The notes under the pieces were generated by a model, which was given only the letters and a program-made list of their open reading frames with translations, was not told where the DNA came from and made no database searches. From the NCBI GenBank assembly GCA_051745835.1, contig JBNJEL010000032.1, positions 1 through 19,085 of the forward strand: 19,085 nt of DNA, given 5' to 3'. Position 1 is the stretch's first letter. Each line of letters begins with the position of its first letter. Positions 1-7,189 of this stretch are shown one piece after another. Source of the DNA: JBNJEL01 sp051745835 (GTDB lineage: Bacteria > Bacillota > Halanaerobiia > Halobacteroidales > Acetohalobiaceae). Both the position numbers and the translations under genes were made by a program.

Positions 1-330
1 ATAATTACTACTATCTAAATATTGCACTGTCTGAGCATCAATTATACCATGCGGCTTAATTCCTCTGCTCTCTTGAAACTGCTTGACTGCTCTTAAAGTA
101 CCACGACCAAACAAGCCATCTATTGTACCATCATAATATCCTAATACCTTTAATTGAATCTGTAAGTAGAGAACATCTACACCTTCAGCTCCATACTCCA
201 ACTCTCGAGTGCCTAATTTAAAGTTATAATCATTATTTGCACTAGCCACTTCGCGATTAATTAATAATAAACCCACTAATAATATAGATAAGACCATCAA
301 TAAGATCGGATATGAAAATTTGCGTTTCAT
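1..330 (-). CDS. Secreted peptidoglycan-binding domain protein (partial, 3' end beyond window)
   Basis: The first 110 codons are visible; the gene runs off the left edge. The N-terminus is a basic stretch (MKRK) followed by a hydrophobic segment at residues 8-24 and a possible cleavage site near Ala-Ser-Ala at 29-31, so the protein is probably exported or membrane-anchored. Residues 40-105 match a PG_binding_1 domain, with the typical pattern of G-x-D-V..LQ..L..LGYYDG.IDG.FG..T..AV..FQ...G....G.ID..T. This domain binds cell wall peptidoglycan and is usually joined to a hydrolase, for example in spore cortex-lytic enzymes; the catalytic part lies outside the window, so the activity is unknown. 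Its ATG shares one base with the stop codon of the upstream YqeG gene (TAATG), and its AGGGGGG ribosome binding site lies inside that gene, so translation is probably coupled. Confidence 0.85.
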   Translation of the reverse strand, partial: MKRKFSYPILLMVLSILLVGLLLINREVASANNDYNFKLGTRELEYGAEGVDVLYLQIQLKVLGYYDGTIDGLFGRGTLRAVKQFQESRGIKPHGIIDAQTVQYLDSSNY

Positions 331-851
331 TAAATATCCCCCCTTGTTAACTCTAATTCTTTTTTAATTTGCCGCTCTAATAATCTAATTACTTTCGTAC
401 TCCATAGTTCCTGTTTAGCTAATGGTTCGACTAAGATAGTCAACAGTTCTAATCGATTGCCACCGATAATATCAGTAAATATCTGATCGCCAATAACTGC
501 TATTTGATTAGATTCCATATCTAACTGCTCGATAGCTAACTCAAATGCTTTCCGACGCGGCTTTAAAGCAGAACCAATCGCTGGTAATTCTAGAGTATTA
601 GCTATATCCCTTACGCGTGATTGTAAACTATTAGATAGAATACAGGTCTTAAATCCTAACTCTAATGCTTCAGCCAACCAATTCTCAATCGCCGGATAAA
701 TTTCTACACTATTCCAATCAAGTAGCGTATTATCTAAATCACAGATTAAACCTTTAATGCCCAACGAACTTAGATACTCTAAATCTACTCTTACAACGTG
801 AGAATAATATAGATCAGGTTGTAGTAACTGCTTTAATAATCTTAACTTCAC
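330..851 (-). CDS. yqeG: YqeG family HAD IIIA-type phosphatase
   Basis: This 173-aa protein has the length and motifs of the YqeG family of HAD phosphatases. Motif I is DLDNT at 38-42 (nucleophile D38, acid D40), motif II is LSNS at 72-75, Lys97 is in the KPRRK segment and motif III is GDQIFTD at 121-127 (D122, D127). Such enzymes hydrolyse phosphate monoesters with Mg2+ in the cytoplasm; the substrate is unknown (phosphatidylglycerophosphate phosphatase activity is known for related mitochondrial/plant members). The start codon is GTG, with a weak GGGG ribosome binding site about nine bases upstream. In many Firmicutes yqeG precedes yqeH and aroE; here it is instead followed by an overlapping peptidoglycan-binding gene. 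A perfect TATAAT on the minus strand at 914-919 is a candidate -10, without a good -35. Confidence 0.9.
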   Translation of the reverse strand: MKLRLLKQLLQPDLYYSHVVRVDLEYLSSLGIKGLICDLDNTLLDWNSVEIYPAIENWLAEALELGFKTCILSNSLQSRVRDIANTLELPAIGSALKPRRKAFELAIEQLDMESNQIAVIGDQIFTDIIGGNRLELLTILVEPLAKQELWSTKVIRLLERQIKKELELTRGDI

Positions 852-1027
852 TCTATCGACCCCAACTAATTCTTAGTTATAATTATCTATTCCTTTCTTT
901 AACTAATTTATACATTATAAATTTAGCCTATCTAATTAACTTGTTGAAAAAAATTTTTCATCTTTAATCTAATAACTAATCCTAAATCAAAAAACCAAAA
1001 GAAACTAAATTTTTTTAGCCACTTAAC

Positions 1028-1056
1028 TTGAAGAAAGCACTCTTAGGATGTTTAAT
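1028..1056 (+). promoter_or_regulatory. Candidate sigma-A promoter for dfx-rbr
   Basis: TTGAAG at 1028-1033 and TTTAAT at 1051-1056 are separated by exactly 17 bases, with TG immediately before the -10. Predicted transcription starts near 1063, on the edge of a Fur-like box. A second, weaker candidate nearer the gene is TCGACA at 1130-1135 with AATAAT at 1153-1158, also 17 bases apart. Confidence 0.45.
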
Positions 1057-1062
1057 ATTTAA

Positions 1063-1077
1063 TGATAATTATTACTA
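1063..1077 (+). promoter_or_regulatory. Fur/PerR-like box at the dfx promoter
   Basis: The 15-mer TGATAATTATTACTA matches the Bacillus-type 7-1-7 Fur-family consensus (TGATAAT-N-ATTATCA) at 12 of 14 fixed positions. It starts at the predicted transcription start, a position suited to repression. The region is very AT-rich, so chance similarity is possible; the same arrangement at 5246-5260 adds weight. Confidence 0.4.
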
Positions 1078-1238
1078 TTAATTAAATTATATCAAATAAT
1101 TATGATAAAAGCAAAATAATTTCTACACTTCGACAGTTCAAAAAATATTTTTAATAATTTTTACTAATAAGCAGGAATTTTTAGTCTCCTCATTTAAATA
1201 TATGAAATGAAGAATTAAAAATAAAGGAGGCTAATAAT

Positions 1239-1613
1239 ATGAAGCTAAGAGAACTTTACAAATGTGATATCTGTGATAATGTAGTAGAAATTACTCAAGC
1301 CGGAGCACCAGCATTAGTCTGTTGTGGAGAAGATATGAAGAAGTTAGAAGCCCAAACTGAAGATGCTACTAACGAGAAACACGTCCCTGTTGTTAACGAA
1401 ATTAATGATGGAGTAGAAGTAGTTGTTGGTACTACACTACACCCAATGGAAGAAGAACACTCAATCAAATTCATTGAAGTATTAACTGATGACCAAGTTC
1501 TTAGGGCTGAATTAGAACCAGGAATGGAACCAAAAGCCACATTCAATGTCAATCCAACAGAAATTAATAAAGTTAGAGAGTTCTGTGATGTACACGGTCT
1601 CTGGAAAGCATAA
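1239..1613 (+). CDS. dfx: Desulfoferrodoxin (superoxide reductase, 2Fe type)
   Basis: This cytoplasmic enzyme reduces superoxide to hydrogen peroxide without making O2, a typical defence of anaerobes; electrons come from rubredoxin. The 124-aa protein has the classic two-domain form. The N-terminal desulforedoxin domain holds a rubredoxin-like Fe(Cys)4 centre (C9, C12 and the adjacent C28-C29). The C-terminal neelaredoxin domain holds the catalytic centre II, with ligands H48, H68, H74, C116 and H119, and the functional E46-K47 pair before H48. All key residues are present. The ATG follows an AAGGAGG ribosome binding site at 1224-1230. It is the first gene of a likely two-gene operon with rubrerythrin, which removes the peroxide formed, with a 47-base gap between them. 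Confidence 0.97.
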   Translation: MKLRELYKCDICDNVVEITQAGAPALVCCGEDMKKLEAQTEDATNEKHVPVVNEINDGVEVVVGTTLHPMEEEHSIKFIEVLTDDQVLRAELEPGMEPKATFNVNPTEINKVREFCDVHGLWKA

Positions 1614-1660
1614 TTACTAATTATATAAATTGAACTAAAAAATATCTGGGAGGGTTAATC

Positions 1661-2236
1661 ATGCCTAATATTAAAGGAACTGAAACAGAAAAAAATCTAT
1701 TAAAAGCATTTATTGGCGAATCACAAGCTAGAAATAAGTACGATTACTTTGCATCGCAAGCTAAGAAGGAAGGCTATAACCAGATCGCTGAAATCTTTAA
1801 AGAGACAGCGCGTAATGAAAAGGAGCATGCTAAACGAATCTTTAAATTCTTAGAAGGAGGAGAGGTCGAAGTTACTGACTCTCATCCAGCTGGTGTTATC
1901 GGCTCTACAGCAGAGAATCTTAAAGCTGCTGCTGAAGGAGAAAACTATGAGCATACTAGCATGTATCCTAGCTTTGCTAAAACAGCTAGAAAAGAAGGAT
2001 TTAATGAAATCGCTGATGCTTTAGAACATATTGCTCAAGCCGAAGAAGCTCATGAAGCTAGATATCTAAAGCTATTAGATAATCTTAAAGATAATAAAGT
2101 CTTCTCTAGAGATGAAGAAGTAACTTGGAAGTGTGATAACTGTGGTTATGTTCATGAAGGTACAGAAGCGCCACAGAAATGTCCAGCTTGTGATCATCCA
2201 CAAGAGTACTTCGAACTTAAAGAAAAGAACTACTAA
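1661..2236 (+). CDS. rbr: Rubrerythrin 1
   Basis: Rubrerythrin reduces hydrogen peroxide to water in the cytoplasm using electrons from NADH by way of rubredoxin. The 191-aa protein starts with a ferritin-like four-helix diiron domain (about 1-145; ligand candidates E20, E53, H56, E94, E97, E128 and H131). It ends with a rubredoxin domain (about 153-191) binding one iron through C158, C161, C174 and C177. The ribosome binding site is GGGAGGG at 1648-1654. It lies 47 bases after dfx and is followed by a strong terminator, so superoxide and peroxide reduction are encoded together. It is a close paralog of rubrerythrin 2 (minus strand, 10086-10661): my hand alignment gives 27 differences in 191 residues, and parts of the DNA are almost identical. 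Confidence 0.97.
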   Translation: MPNIKGTETEKNLLKAFIGESQARNKYDYFASQAKKEGYNQIAEIFKETARNEKEHAKRIFKFLEGGEVEVTDSHPAGVIGSTAENLKAAAEGENYEHTSMYPSFAKTARKEGFNEIADALEHIAQAEEAHEARYLKLLDNLKDNKVFSRDEEVTWKCDNCGYVHEGTEAPQKCPACDHPQEYFELKEKNY

Positions 2237-2258
2237 ACTAACTGGATAAATCATAATC

Positions 2259-2291
2259 AAGCAGCTGCTTAATATTAGGCAGCTGCTTTTT
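2259..2291 (+). terminator. Rho-independent terminator of dfx-rbr
   Basis: A perfect 10-bp stem (AAGCAGCTGC at 2259-2268, GCAGCTGCTT at 2279-2288) with a 10-base loop runs into a T tract. It sits between the convergent ends of rbr and the HD-GYP gene and may act weakly on the minus strand too. Confidence 0.85.
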
Positions 2292-2298
2292 ATCTAAA

Positions 2299-3597
2299 TT
2301 ATGAAGCTATAGACGACTGAACAAACTTCTGATATTCTTGTGTTTCCTCATTCTGTACTATCTGTCTAAAATTATCTATCTTGTCATAATTATTAATTAA
2401 CAGTCCAACTAAGTCACTATCTAAAGCAGATTCGTCAGACATACTCTCTAATACCCTCACTGCTTGCTGACGCTTCATACCTGCTCGATAAGGCCGATCT
2501 TCTCTAATTGCTGTAAAAACATCAGCTACAGCAATTATTCGTGAACCTAAAGATAAACTACTACCTTGGTGGTGAAAAGGATAACCTGCTCCATTAAGCC
2601 GCTCGTGATGACAAGTAGCCCACCTTTGAATCTTACCTAATCCGCCTATCTTATCTAAAATACGATAAGTATAGTAAGCATGACGCTTGATAATATTATA
2701 CTCTTTCTCTGTTAACTGAGTCTCTTTTTCTAAAATCTCAGTAGGAATCGCCACCTTCCCTAAATCGTGAAGATAACCAGCAACCTTAATCAACTCTCTA
2801 TCTGACTGTGATAATCCTGCATATTCTCCTAATAGCTGTGCTACAGTAGCTACACCACTAGAATGAGCAGCAGTAAAACGACTCCGAAAATCTATAATTT
2901 GACTAAATAACTTAGCTAACTCCTGTAATTCCCTTAAACTTAATGACATATTAATTCCTTCGGCACGAGCAAATAAGATACGCTTCTTAGCTTTAGCTAT
3001 AACCTCAAACCAAAAGATCTCCTTATCTGCCAAACTTAAAAAAGCATCAACTAACTCTGGTTTAAATTTTGAACCTTTATATTGTTGAATCTTAGTCTTA
3101 ATCTGATCTACCTGCCCCAAAATTTCACTATCTTGATCGATTAAAACATCTATTCTATCTGCTAGATGTAATATATGACTCTCCTCAGGCACTTTACGTC
3201 TACGATATTCACTACCTAAACCCTGCTGCCAATCAAAATGATGATAGCGAATAAAGGGAGCTACATGATCAAAGAATTTAAACCCTTTAATCAACCGGTA
3301 ACCTAACTCTGAATGATTACTTAAGTTAGTATTATCAACAAACTTTCGCTCAAAATTCAAATTATTTAGTCGCTCTTGAAAGGAAAAAGCTCCAATATCG
3401 TGTAATGACCCAGCAATAATTAATTCCCGCTGCTTACTAGCTGATAAACCATATTCTCGAGCAATACTAGAAGCAATATAGGCAACTCGTTTATGATGTC
3501 CATTAACTAAAGGGCTAATCAAATCCAAAGTATCAGATAAACCCATAACCATATTAATTAATGAAATATCAAATTGAACCCGGCTATTATTAATCAC
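2299..3597 (-). CDS. Tandem HD / HD-GYP domain protein, probable c-di-GMP phosphodiesterase
   Basis: This 432-aa cytoplasmic protein carries two HD-type modules and no membrane segment. The C-terminal module (about 240-405) is a full HD-GYP domain: H245, HD at 277-278 followed by GK (280-281), H306, HH at 330-331 and GYP at 338-340, then a late D359. HD-GYP enzymes hydrolyse cyclic di-GMP at a metal centre. The N-terminal module (about 30-160) looks like a degenerate copy: it keeps HD at 66-67, H95 and HH at 119-120 but has GA instead of GK after the HD and no GYP, so it may be regulatory. The GTG start is supported by GGGAG seven bases upstream. The gene begins 22 bases after the CZB chemoreceptor and is surely co-transcribed, which suggests the receptor, or the same stimulus, influences c-di-GMP turnover. 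Confidence 0.9.
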   Translation of the reverse strand: MINNSRVQFDISLINMVMGLSDTLDLISPLVNGHHKRVAYIASSIAREYGLSASKQRELIIAGSLHDIGAFSFQERLNNLNFERKFVDNTNLSNHSELGYRLIKGFKFFDHVAPFIRYHHFDWQQGLGSEYRRRKVPEESHILHLADRIDVLIDQDSEILGQVDQIKTKIQQYKGSKFKPELVDAFLSLADKEIFWFEVIAKAKKRILFARAEGINMSLSLRELQELAKLFSQIIDFRSRFTAAHSSGVATVAQLLGEYAGLSQSDRELIKVAGYLHDLGKVAIPTEILEKETQLTEKEYNIIKRHAYYTYRILDKIGGLGKIQRWATCHHERLNGAGYPFHHQGSSLSLGSRIIAVADVFTAIREDRPYRAGMKRQQAVRVLESMSDESALDSDLVGLLINNYDKIDNFRQIVQNEETQEYQKFVQSSIAS

Positions 3598-3619
3598 TCT
3601 TCACTCCCTAACTTTAATT

Positions 3620-5209
3620 TTAAAATTCAAACTGATTGATTAAGTCCTCTAAATCTTGTGTCATCTGAGCCAATTCTTGAGCTGAAGTAGCTATCTCATC
3701 AGACATACTGCGTATATCATGCGATGCACTCTGCATCCTATCACTGCTATTAGCTAAATCATCAGTAGCCTGTGAAGTTTCAGCAATCTGCTCTGCTACT
3801 TGTTTATTATTATCACTAATCTTATTAAATTCTGCACGCGTCTGTTCAATAATCTCTTGACTGTAATCAGCTTTATCTTCTACTTCTTTAACCGCAGCCA
3901 ATCCTTCTTTAGATTTATTTTGAGTCTTAGTTACTAAATCAGCAATATCTTCAATCGCTTGATTAGTCTTAGAAGATAATTCTTTAATCTCCTCTGCTAC
4001 CACTGCAAAACCCTGTCCTGATTCTCCAGCTCGAGCAGCTTCAATCGACGCATTTAAAGCTAACATATTGATTTCTTCTGAAATCTTAGTAATTAACTCT
4101 ACAATCTGATTAATCTCCTGAGAGTAAGAATCCAATTCGTTAATCTTATCTACAGTCTGATGAACAGACTCTGTCACTTCATTAATACTAGCTAAAGCAT
4201 TATCCGCTGCTTTAGTTCCTTCTTTACTCTGTTCTTTAGCCTCTTGAGCATAATTAGTTACCTCTCCTGCACTAGCTGAAATCTGTTGAATACTAGCAGA
4301 AATAGTTTCAATTAGCTGATTATTAGTTTCAATTGTTGCATTTCCTTCCTCGGAAGTAGCAGATAACTCTTGACTATAGGCTGTTAAACCTTCAATAGTA
4401 TCAGTTAATCTCTCAACTATCTGCTGCCAATTATGATGCATCTTATTTAAAGCAGTAATTAAAGAACCTAACTCATCCTTACGCTCTAATTCAATAGAAT
4501 CAATATTTAATTTACCTGCTGCCAACTGTTGAGCAAATTCTTTAGCCTTTAAGACCGGAACTGTTAACTGCTCACTAATTATATAAGCTATTCCCAATCC
4601 TAATCCAATAGCCACAACAATTAACAATACTCCTAAGGTGCTCATTAAATCTGCATGTTCCTCAATAGTTTGATAAGTTGCTTCTTTTTCTTGCTGCAAA
4701 TAGCCCTGATAACTAGCAAACTTACTTTGAACTTCTTCTAAAGCAGTTAAAGTCTGATTATTATAAACTTCCATTGATAAATGTCGTTTACGATCAGCAC
4801 TAATAGCTTCACGATTTTGAATATCTCTAATCTGTTGAGCCGACTGATGCAGCTTACGGTGCGGCTCTTCTAAACTCTGTAATAACTGCTGTGTCTGAGC
4901 TGGTAAATCCTGAAATTGATCAGATTCTAATATGGAATAGTGCCACTCTCCAAAGCTACAAGAGTGGTGGTCTAACTCCCCTGCAAATTCTTGCTCACTT
5001 AAGATTGAATTAAGTAATTGATTAACCCAATTTAAGTGGTCAATCTCTTTATTTTTAATAAATAATTGTCTTTCCATCTGACTTTCTACTTCATTATGTT
5101 CACTTTGAATTAAATTTAGACCATAAAAGGAAGTTACTCCTAATAATAACAATAATATTAAAATTAATCCAAATCCCCCAAAAAGCCGCTGTTTAAAATT
5201 TAAATTCAT
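3620..5209 (-). CDS. Methyl-accepting chemotaxis protein with N-terminal CZB-type sensor
   Basis: A 529-aa transmembrane chemoreceptor. TM1 is at about 10-33 and TM2 at about 190-212; between them lies an extracytoplasmic domain. A HAMP region follows (about 213-265, P218) and then a long coiled-coil signalling domain whose conserved hairpin tip (INMLALNASIEAARAGE and following) is at about 380-408. The sensor domain carries the spacing and residues of a CZB zinc-binding domain: H58 in HLNW, C84 in CSFGEW, and H117 and H121 in the PHRKLH segment. CZB domains bind zinc through three His and one Cys and have been linked to zinc and hypochlorous acid sensing; most known ones are cytoplasmic, so the location here is unusual. 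The gene leads an operon with the HD-GYP phosphodiesterase. Confidence 0.92.
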   Translation of the reverse strand: MNLNFKQRLFGGFGLILILLLLLGVTSFYGLNLIQSEHNEVESQMERQLFIKNKEIDHLNWVNQLLNSILSEQEFAGELDHHSCSFGEWHYSILESDQFQDLPAQTQQLLQSLEEPHRKLHQSAQQIRDIQNREAISADRKRHLSMEVYNNQTLTALEEVQSKFASYQGYLQQEKEATYQTIEEHADLMSTLGVLLIVVAIGLGLGIAYIISEQLTVPVLKAKEFAQQLAAGKLNIDSIELERKDELGSLITALNKMHHNWQQIVERLTDTIEGLTAYSQELSATSEEGNATIETNNQLIETISASIQQISASAGEVTNYAQEAKEQSKEGTKAADNALASINEVTESVHQTVDKINELDSYSQEINQIVELITKISEEINMLALNASIEAARAGESGQGFAVVAEEIKELSSKTNQAIEDIADLVTKTQNKSKEGLAAVKEVEDKADYSQEIIEQTRAEFNKISDNNKQVAEQIAETSQATDDLANSSDRMQSASHDIRSMSDEIATSAQELAQMTQDLEDLINQFEF

Positions 5210-5245
5210 ACCTTAGCCCCCCTTAATTTTAAAGCATATACTAAA

Positions 5246-5260
5246 TAATAACTATTATCA
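5246..5260 (-). promoter_or_regulatory. Fur/PerR-like box at the CZB receptor promoter
   Basis: On the minus strand the 15-mer TGATAATAGTTATTA matches the 7-1-7 Fur-family consensus at 12 of 14 fixed positions. It contains the dyad ATAATA/TATTAT (5245-5250 and 5253-5258). It begins at the last base of the -10 and covers the predicted start of transcription, the same geometry as the box at dfx. Confidence 0.4.
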
Positions 5261-5288
5261 TTATAGCATAGCCACGTCAATTTAACAA
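5260..5288 (-). promoter_or_regulatory. Extended -10 promoter for the CZB receptor / HD-GYP operon
   Basis: Minus strand: TTGTTA (5283-5288), 17 bases, then a perfect TATAAT (5260-5265) preceded by TG one base upstream, which makes an extended -10 element. The leader to the ATG at 5209 would be about 45 bases. Confidence 0.65.
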
Positions 5289-5408
5289 ATTTATCCTCGA
5301 AAAATGACGAAATATTGAAAATTACAGATATAATAACTAATTTCAATTATAATCAATTAATAATCAAATGTCAAAAACCACAAATATAATTGTCCCATTT
5401 CTAAATAA

Positions 5409-5437
5409 TTGCAAAGTAAGATTAAAACTGTTATAAT
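5409..5437 (+). promoter_or_regulatory. Extended -10 promoter for the PatB-like gene
   Basis: TTGCAA at 5409-5414, a 17-base spacer and TATAAT at 5432-5437, with TG at 5429-5430 giving an extended -10. The ribosome binding site AAAGGTGA (5463-5470) lies just ahead of the ATG at 5475. No riboswitch fits in the short leader. Confidence 0.7.
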
Positions 5438-5474
5438 TGTGAATTAACTATAAAAATTAACGAAAGGTGATACT

Positions 5475-6629
5475 ATGTATAACTTTGATCAAAAGATAGA
5501 TCGACGCGGTACTAATTCAATGAAGTGGGACTCATTTGCTAACTCTAATCTACTACCTATGTGGGTAGCAGATATGGACTTCCAAAGTCCGCCAGCAGTT
5601 ATTGATGCCCTCAAAGAACGAGCTGAACATGGTGTCTTTGGTTATCCTGCTGAGCTAGATTCTTACCATCAAGCTATCGTTGATTGGATGGCTAAGCGCC
5701 ACAACTGGCAGATAGAACAAGAGTGGATCTCTACTACTCCTGGTGTGATCGTAGCAATCAATCATGCCATTCAAGCATTGACTAATCCTGGAGATAAGGT
5801 AGTACTGCAATCACCAGTCTACTATCCCTTCTTTAAATCAATTCAAAATAACGGCTGCCAATTAGTAGATAATCCTTTACAATATAATGGTTCACACTAC
5901 GAAATAGATTTTAGAGATTTAGAAAGAAAGTTAGATTCTAGAGTGCAGTTAATGATTCTTTGTAGTCCGCATAATCCGGTAGGTAGAGTCTGGACTAAAG
6001 AGGAATTAAAAAGATTAGGAGAGCTATGTCTATCTTACGATGTAACTGTTATTGCTGATGAGATACATTCTGATCTTATTTTAAACGATAATCAACATCA
6101 CGTCTTTGCCACATTAAACCAAGAGTTCGCACAAAATTGTATTGTCTGTAACTCACCAAGTAAGACCTTTAATCTAGCCGGAGTACAGACTTCTAATATC
6201 ATCATTCCTAATCAACAGATAAGAAGTGACTTCCAACATGGTTTAGCTAGTAGTGGATTAGGAGAGCCTAATGTATTTGCGATTGCCGCTTTACAGGCTG
6301 CCTATAATCAAGGAGCTGAGTGGTTAGATGAGCTTCTTCATTACTTAGAAGAAAACCTTAATTACTTACTTAATTATATAGAAGATAATCTACCGCAAGT
6401 AGAAGTAATCAAACCGGAAGGGACTTATCTAGTCTGGCTCGATTTTAGAAAGCTGGATCTATCCACTCACCAGCTAGATAATCTAATTCGTAATAAAGCG
6501 GAATTGGTCTTAAATCCTGGTCATATCTTTGGCGAAACAGGAGCTGGATTCCAAAGAATGAATATTGCCTGTCCTAGAGCTACGCTTAAAGAAGGGCTAC
6601 AGCGATTAAAAACTGCTCTCGTTGATTAA
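5475..6629 (+). CDS. patB: PatB/MalY family pyridoxal phosphate C-S lyase (cystathionine beta-lyase-like)
   Basis: A 384-aa fold-type I aminotransferase-like enzyme of the MalY/PatB branch. These use pyridoxal phosphate to cleave the C-S bond of cystathionine or related thioethers, giving homocysteine or a thiol plus pyruvate and ammonia. Visible features are the family N-terminus with MWVADMDF at 29-36, the SPHNPVG segment with N167, the ADEIHSD segment with D195 that contacts the PLP ring nitrogen, the PLP lysine K230 in NSPSKTFNLAG, and the carboxylate-binding arginine R368 in CPR near the end. Length and start agree with the family. It is a single-gene unit with its own promoter and a hairpin after it. 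True cystathionine beta-lyase, cysteine desulfhydrase and general aminotransferase activity cannot be told apart from sequence alone. Confidence 0.9.
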   Translation: MYNFDQKIDRRGTNSMKWDSFANSNLLPMWVADMDFQSPPAVIDALKERAEHGVFGYPAELDSYHQAIVDWMAKRHNWQIEQEWISTTPGVIVAINHAIQALTNPGDKVVLQSPVYYPFFKSIQNNGCQLVDNPLQYNGSHYEIDFRDLERKLDSRVQLMILCSPHNPVGRVWTKEELKRLGELCLSYDVTVIADEIHSDLILNDNQHHVFATLNQEFAQNCIVCNSPSKTFNLAGVQTSNIIIPNQQIRSDFQHGLASSGLGEPNVFAIAALQAAYNQGAEWLDELLHYLEENLNYLLNYIEDNLPQVEVIKPEGTYLVWLDFRKLDLSTHQLDNLIRNKAELVLNPGHIFGETGAGFQRMNIACPRATLKEGLQRLKTALVD

Positions 6630-6641
6630 GAAAATAATTAA

Positions 6642-6673
6642 AGCTAGAAAGAGCTTGAACTCTCTTTCTAGCT
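6642..6673. terminator. Bidirectional hairpin between convergent genes
   Basis: A perfect 12-bp stem (AGCTAGAAAGAG at 6642-6653, CTCTTTCTAGCT at 6662-6673) lies between the stops of the PatB-like gene and the deaminase. T tracts are weak on both strands, slightly better on the minus strand. Confidence 0.65.
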
Positions 6674-6683
6674 GATTAATTAA

Positions 6684-7166
6684 CTAATCCCAATATCCCT
6701 GATGAGGCTTAATTATCTCTGCTTCTAACTCTTCAAAGGGCCCAATCACAGTTATATCCTTCTGTCCACTAGCAAACACTTCACGACAGGGCAGATCAAA
6801 AGTAGGATTGACTTCATGATCACCTGTCAACTCTAATAACTTCTTCTCGCTAATGCCGTAAACTACTCTACCTACATTACTCCAATAGATAGCTCCTGCG
6901 CACATTACACAGGGTTCAGCACTAGAATAGAGAGTACAGTCCCATAAGAAATCAGCACTATACTCTTTAGCCGCCCGCTTAACTAAAGTAGTTTCAGCAT
7001 GTCCTGTACAGTCTTGCTCTGTTAATTCTATATTCTCCTGCTCTAAGATAATCTCCCCTTCTGAATCAACTAATACTGCACCAAAAGGAGTATTACCACT
7101 TTCTCGAGCACTCTTCGATAATTCCACAGCTCGTTTAATATAATATTCATGATCTCTCCAAGCCAT
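6684..7166 (-). CDS. Nucleoside / guanine deaminase-like protein (CDA superfamily)
   Basis: A cytidine-deaminase-fold zinc hydrolase of 160 aa. The zinc site is H56-A-E58, with E58 as proton shuttle, and PCVMC with C86 and C89. The GAIYW segment after the cysteines resembles guanine deaminases of the Bacillus GuaD type more than tRNA deaminase TadA, but I cannot settle the substrate. I chose the ATG at 7166 because it has GGTG at good spacing; an in-frame ATG at 7178 (four residues longer) has its GGG directly against the start, which would be a poor site. It is the last gene of the hemerythrin-receptor operon, beginning 23 bases after that gene's stop, and could salvage or detoxify purines or modified bases. 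Confidence 0.85.
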   Translation of the reverse strand: MAWRDHEYYIKRAVELSKSARESGNTPFGAVLVDSEGEIILEQENIELTEQDCTGHAETTLVKRAAKEYSADFLWDCTLYSSAEPCVMCAGAIYWSNVGRVVYGISEKKLLELTGDHEVNPTFDLPCREVFASGQKDITVIGPFEELEAEIIKPHQGYWD

Positions 7167-7189
7167 AATTAGCACCATCCCTATTAATA

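Larger units (their letters stand above)
852..1238. other. Divergent intergenic region, AT-rich, no gene
   Basis: The 387 bases between yqeG (minus) and dfx (plus) are extremely AT-rich and hold no ORF with a ribosome binding site that I can support. They contain a minus-strand TATAAT at 914-919 for yqeG, the dfx promoter candidates and Fur-like box listed separately, and a small inverted repeat (AACTAA at 864-869, TTAGTT at 873-878) just upstream of the yqeG start. If transcription starts near 1063, the dfx leader would be about 175 nt; I see no recognisable riboswitch in it. Confidence 0.6.

Noticed and set aside
1295..1552. Minus-strand open frame inside dfx
   Set aside because: Antisense shadow of a well-supported gene; low-complexity serine/threonine-rich product and no ribosome binding site.
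2075..2260. Minus-strand open frame across the end of rbr 1
   Set aside because: Lies antisense to the conserved rubredoxin domain and the terminator; no ribosome binding site.
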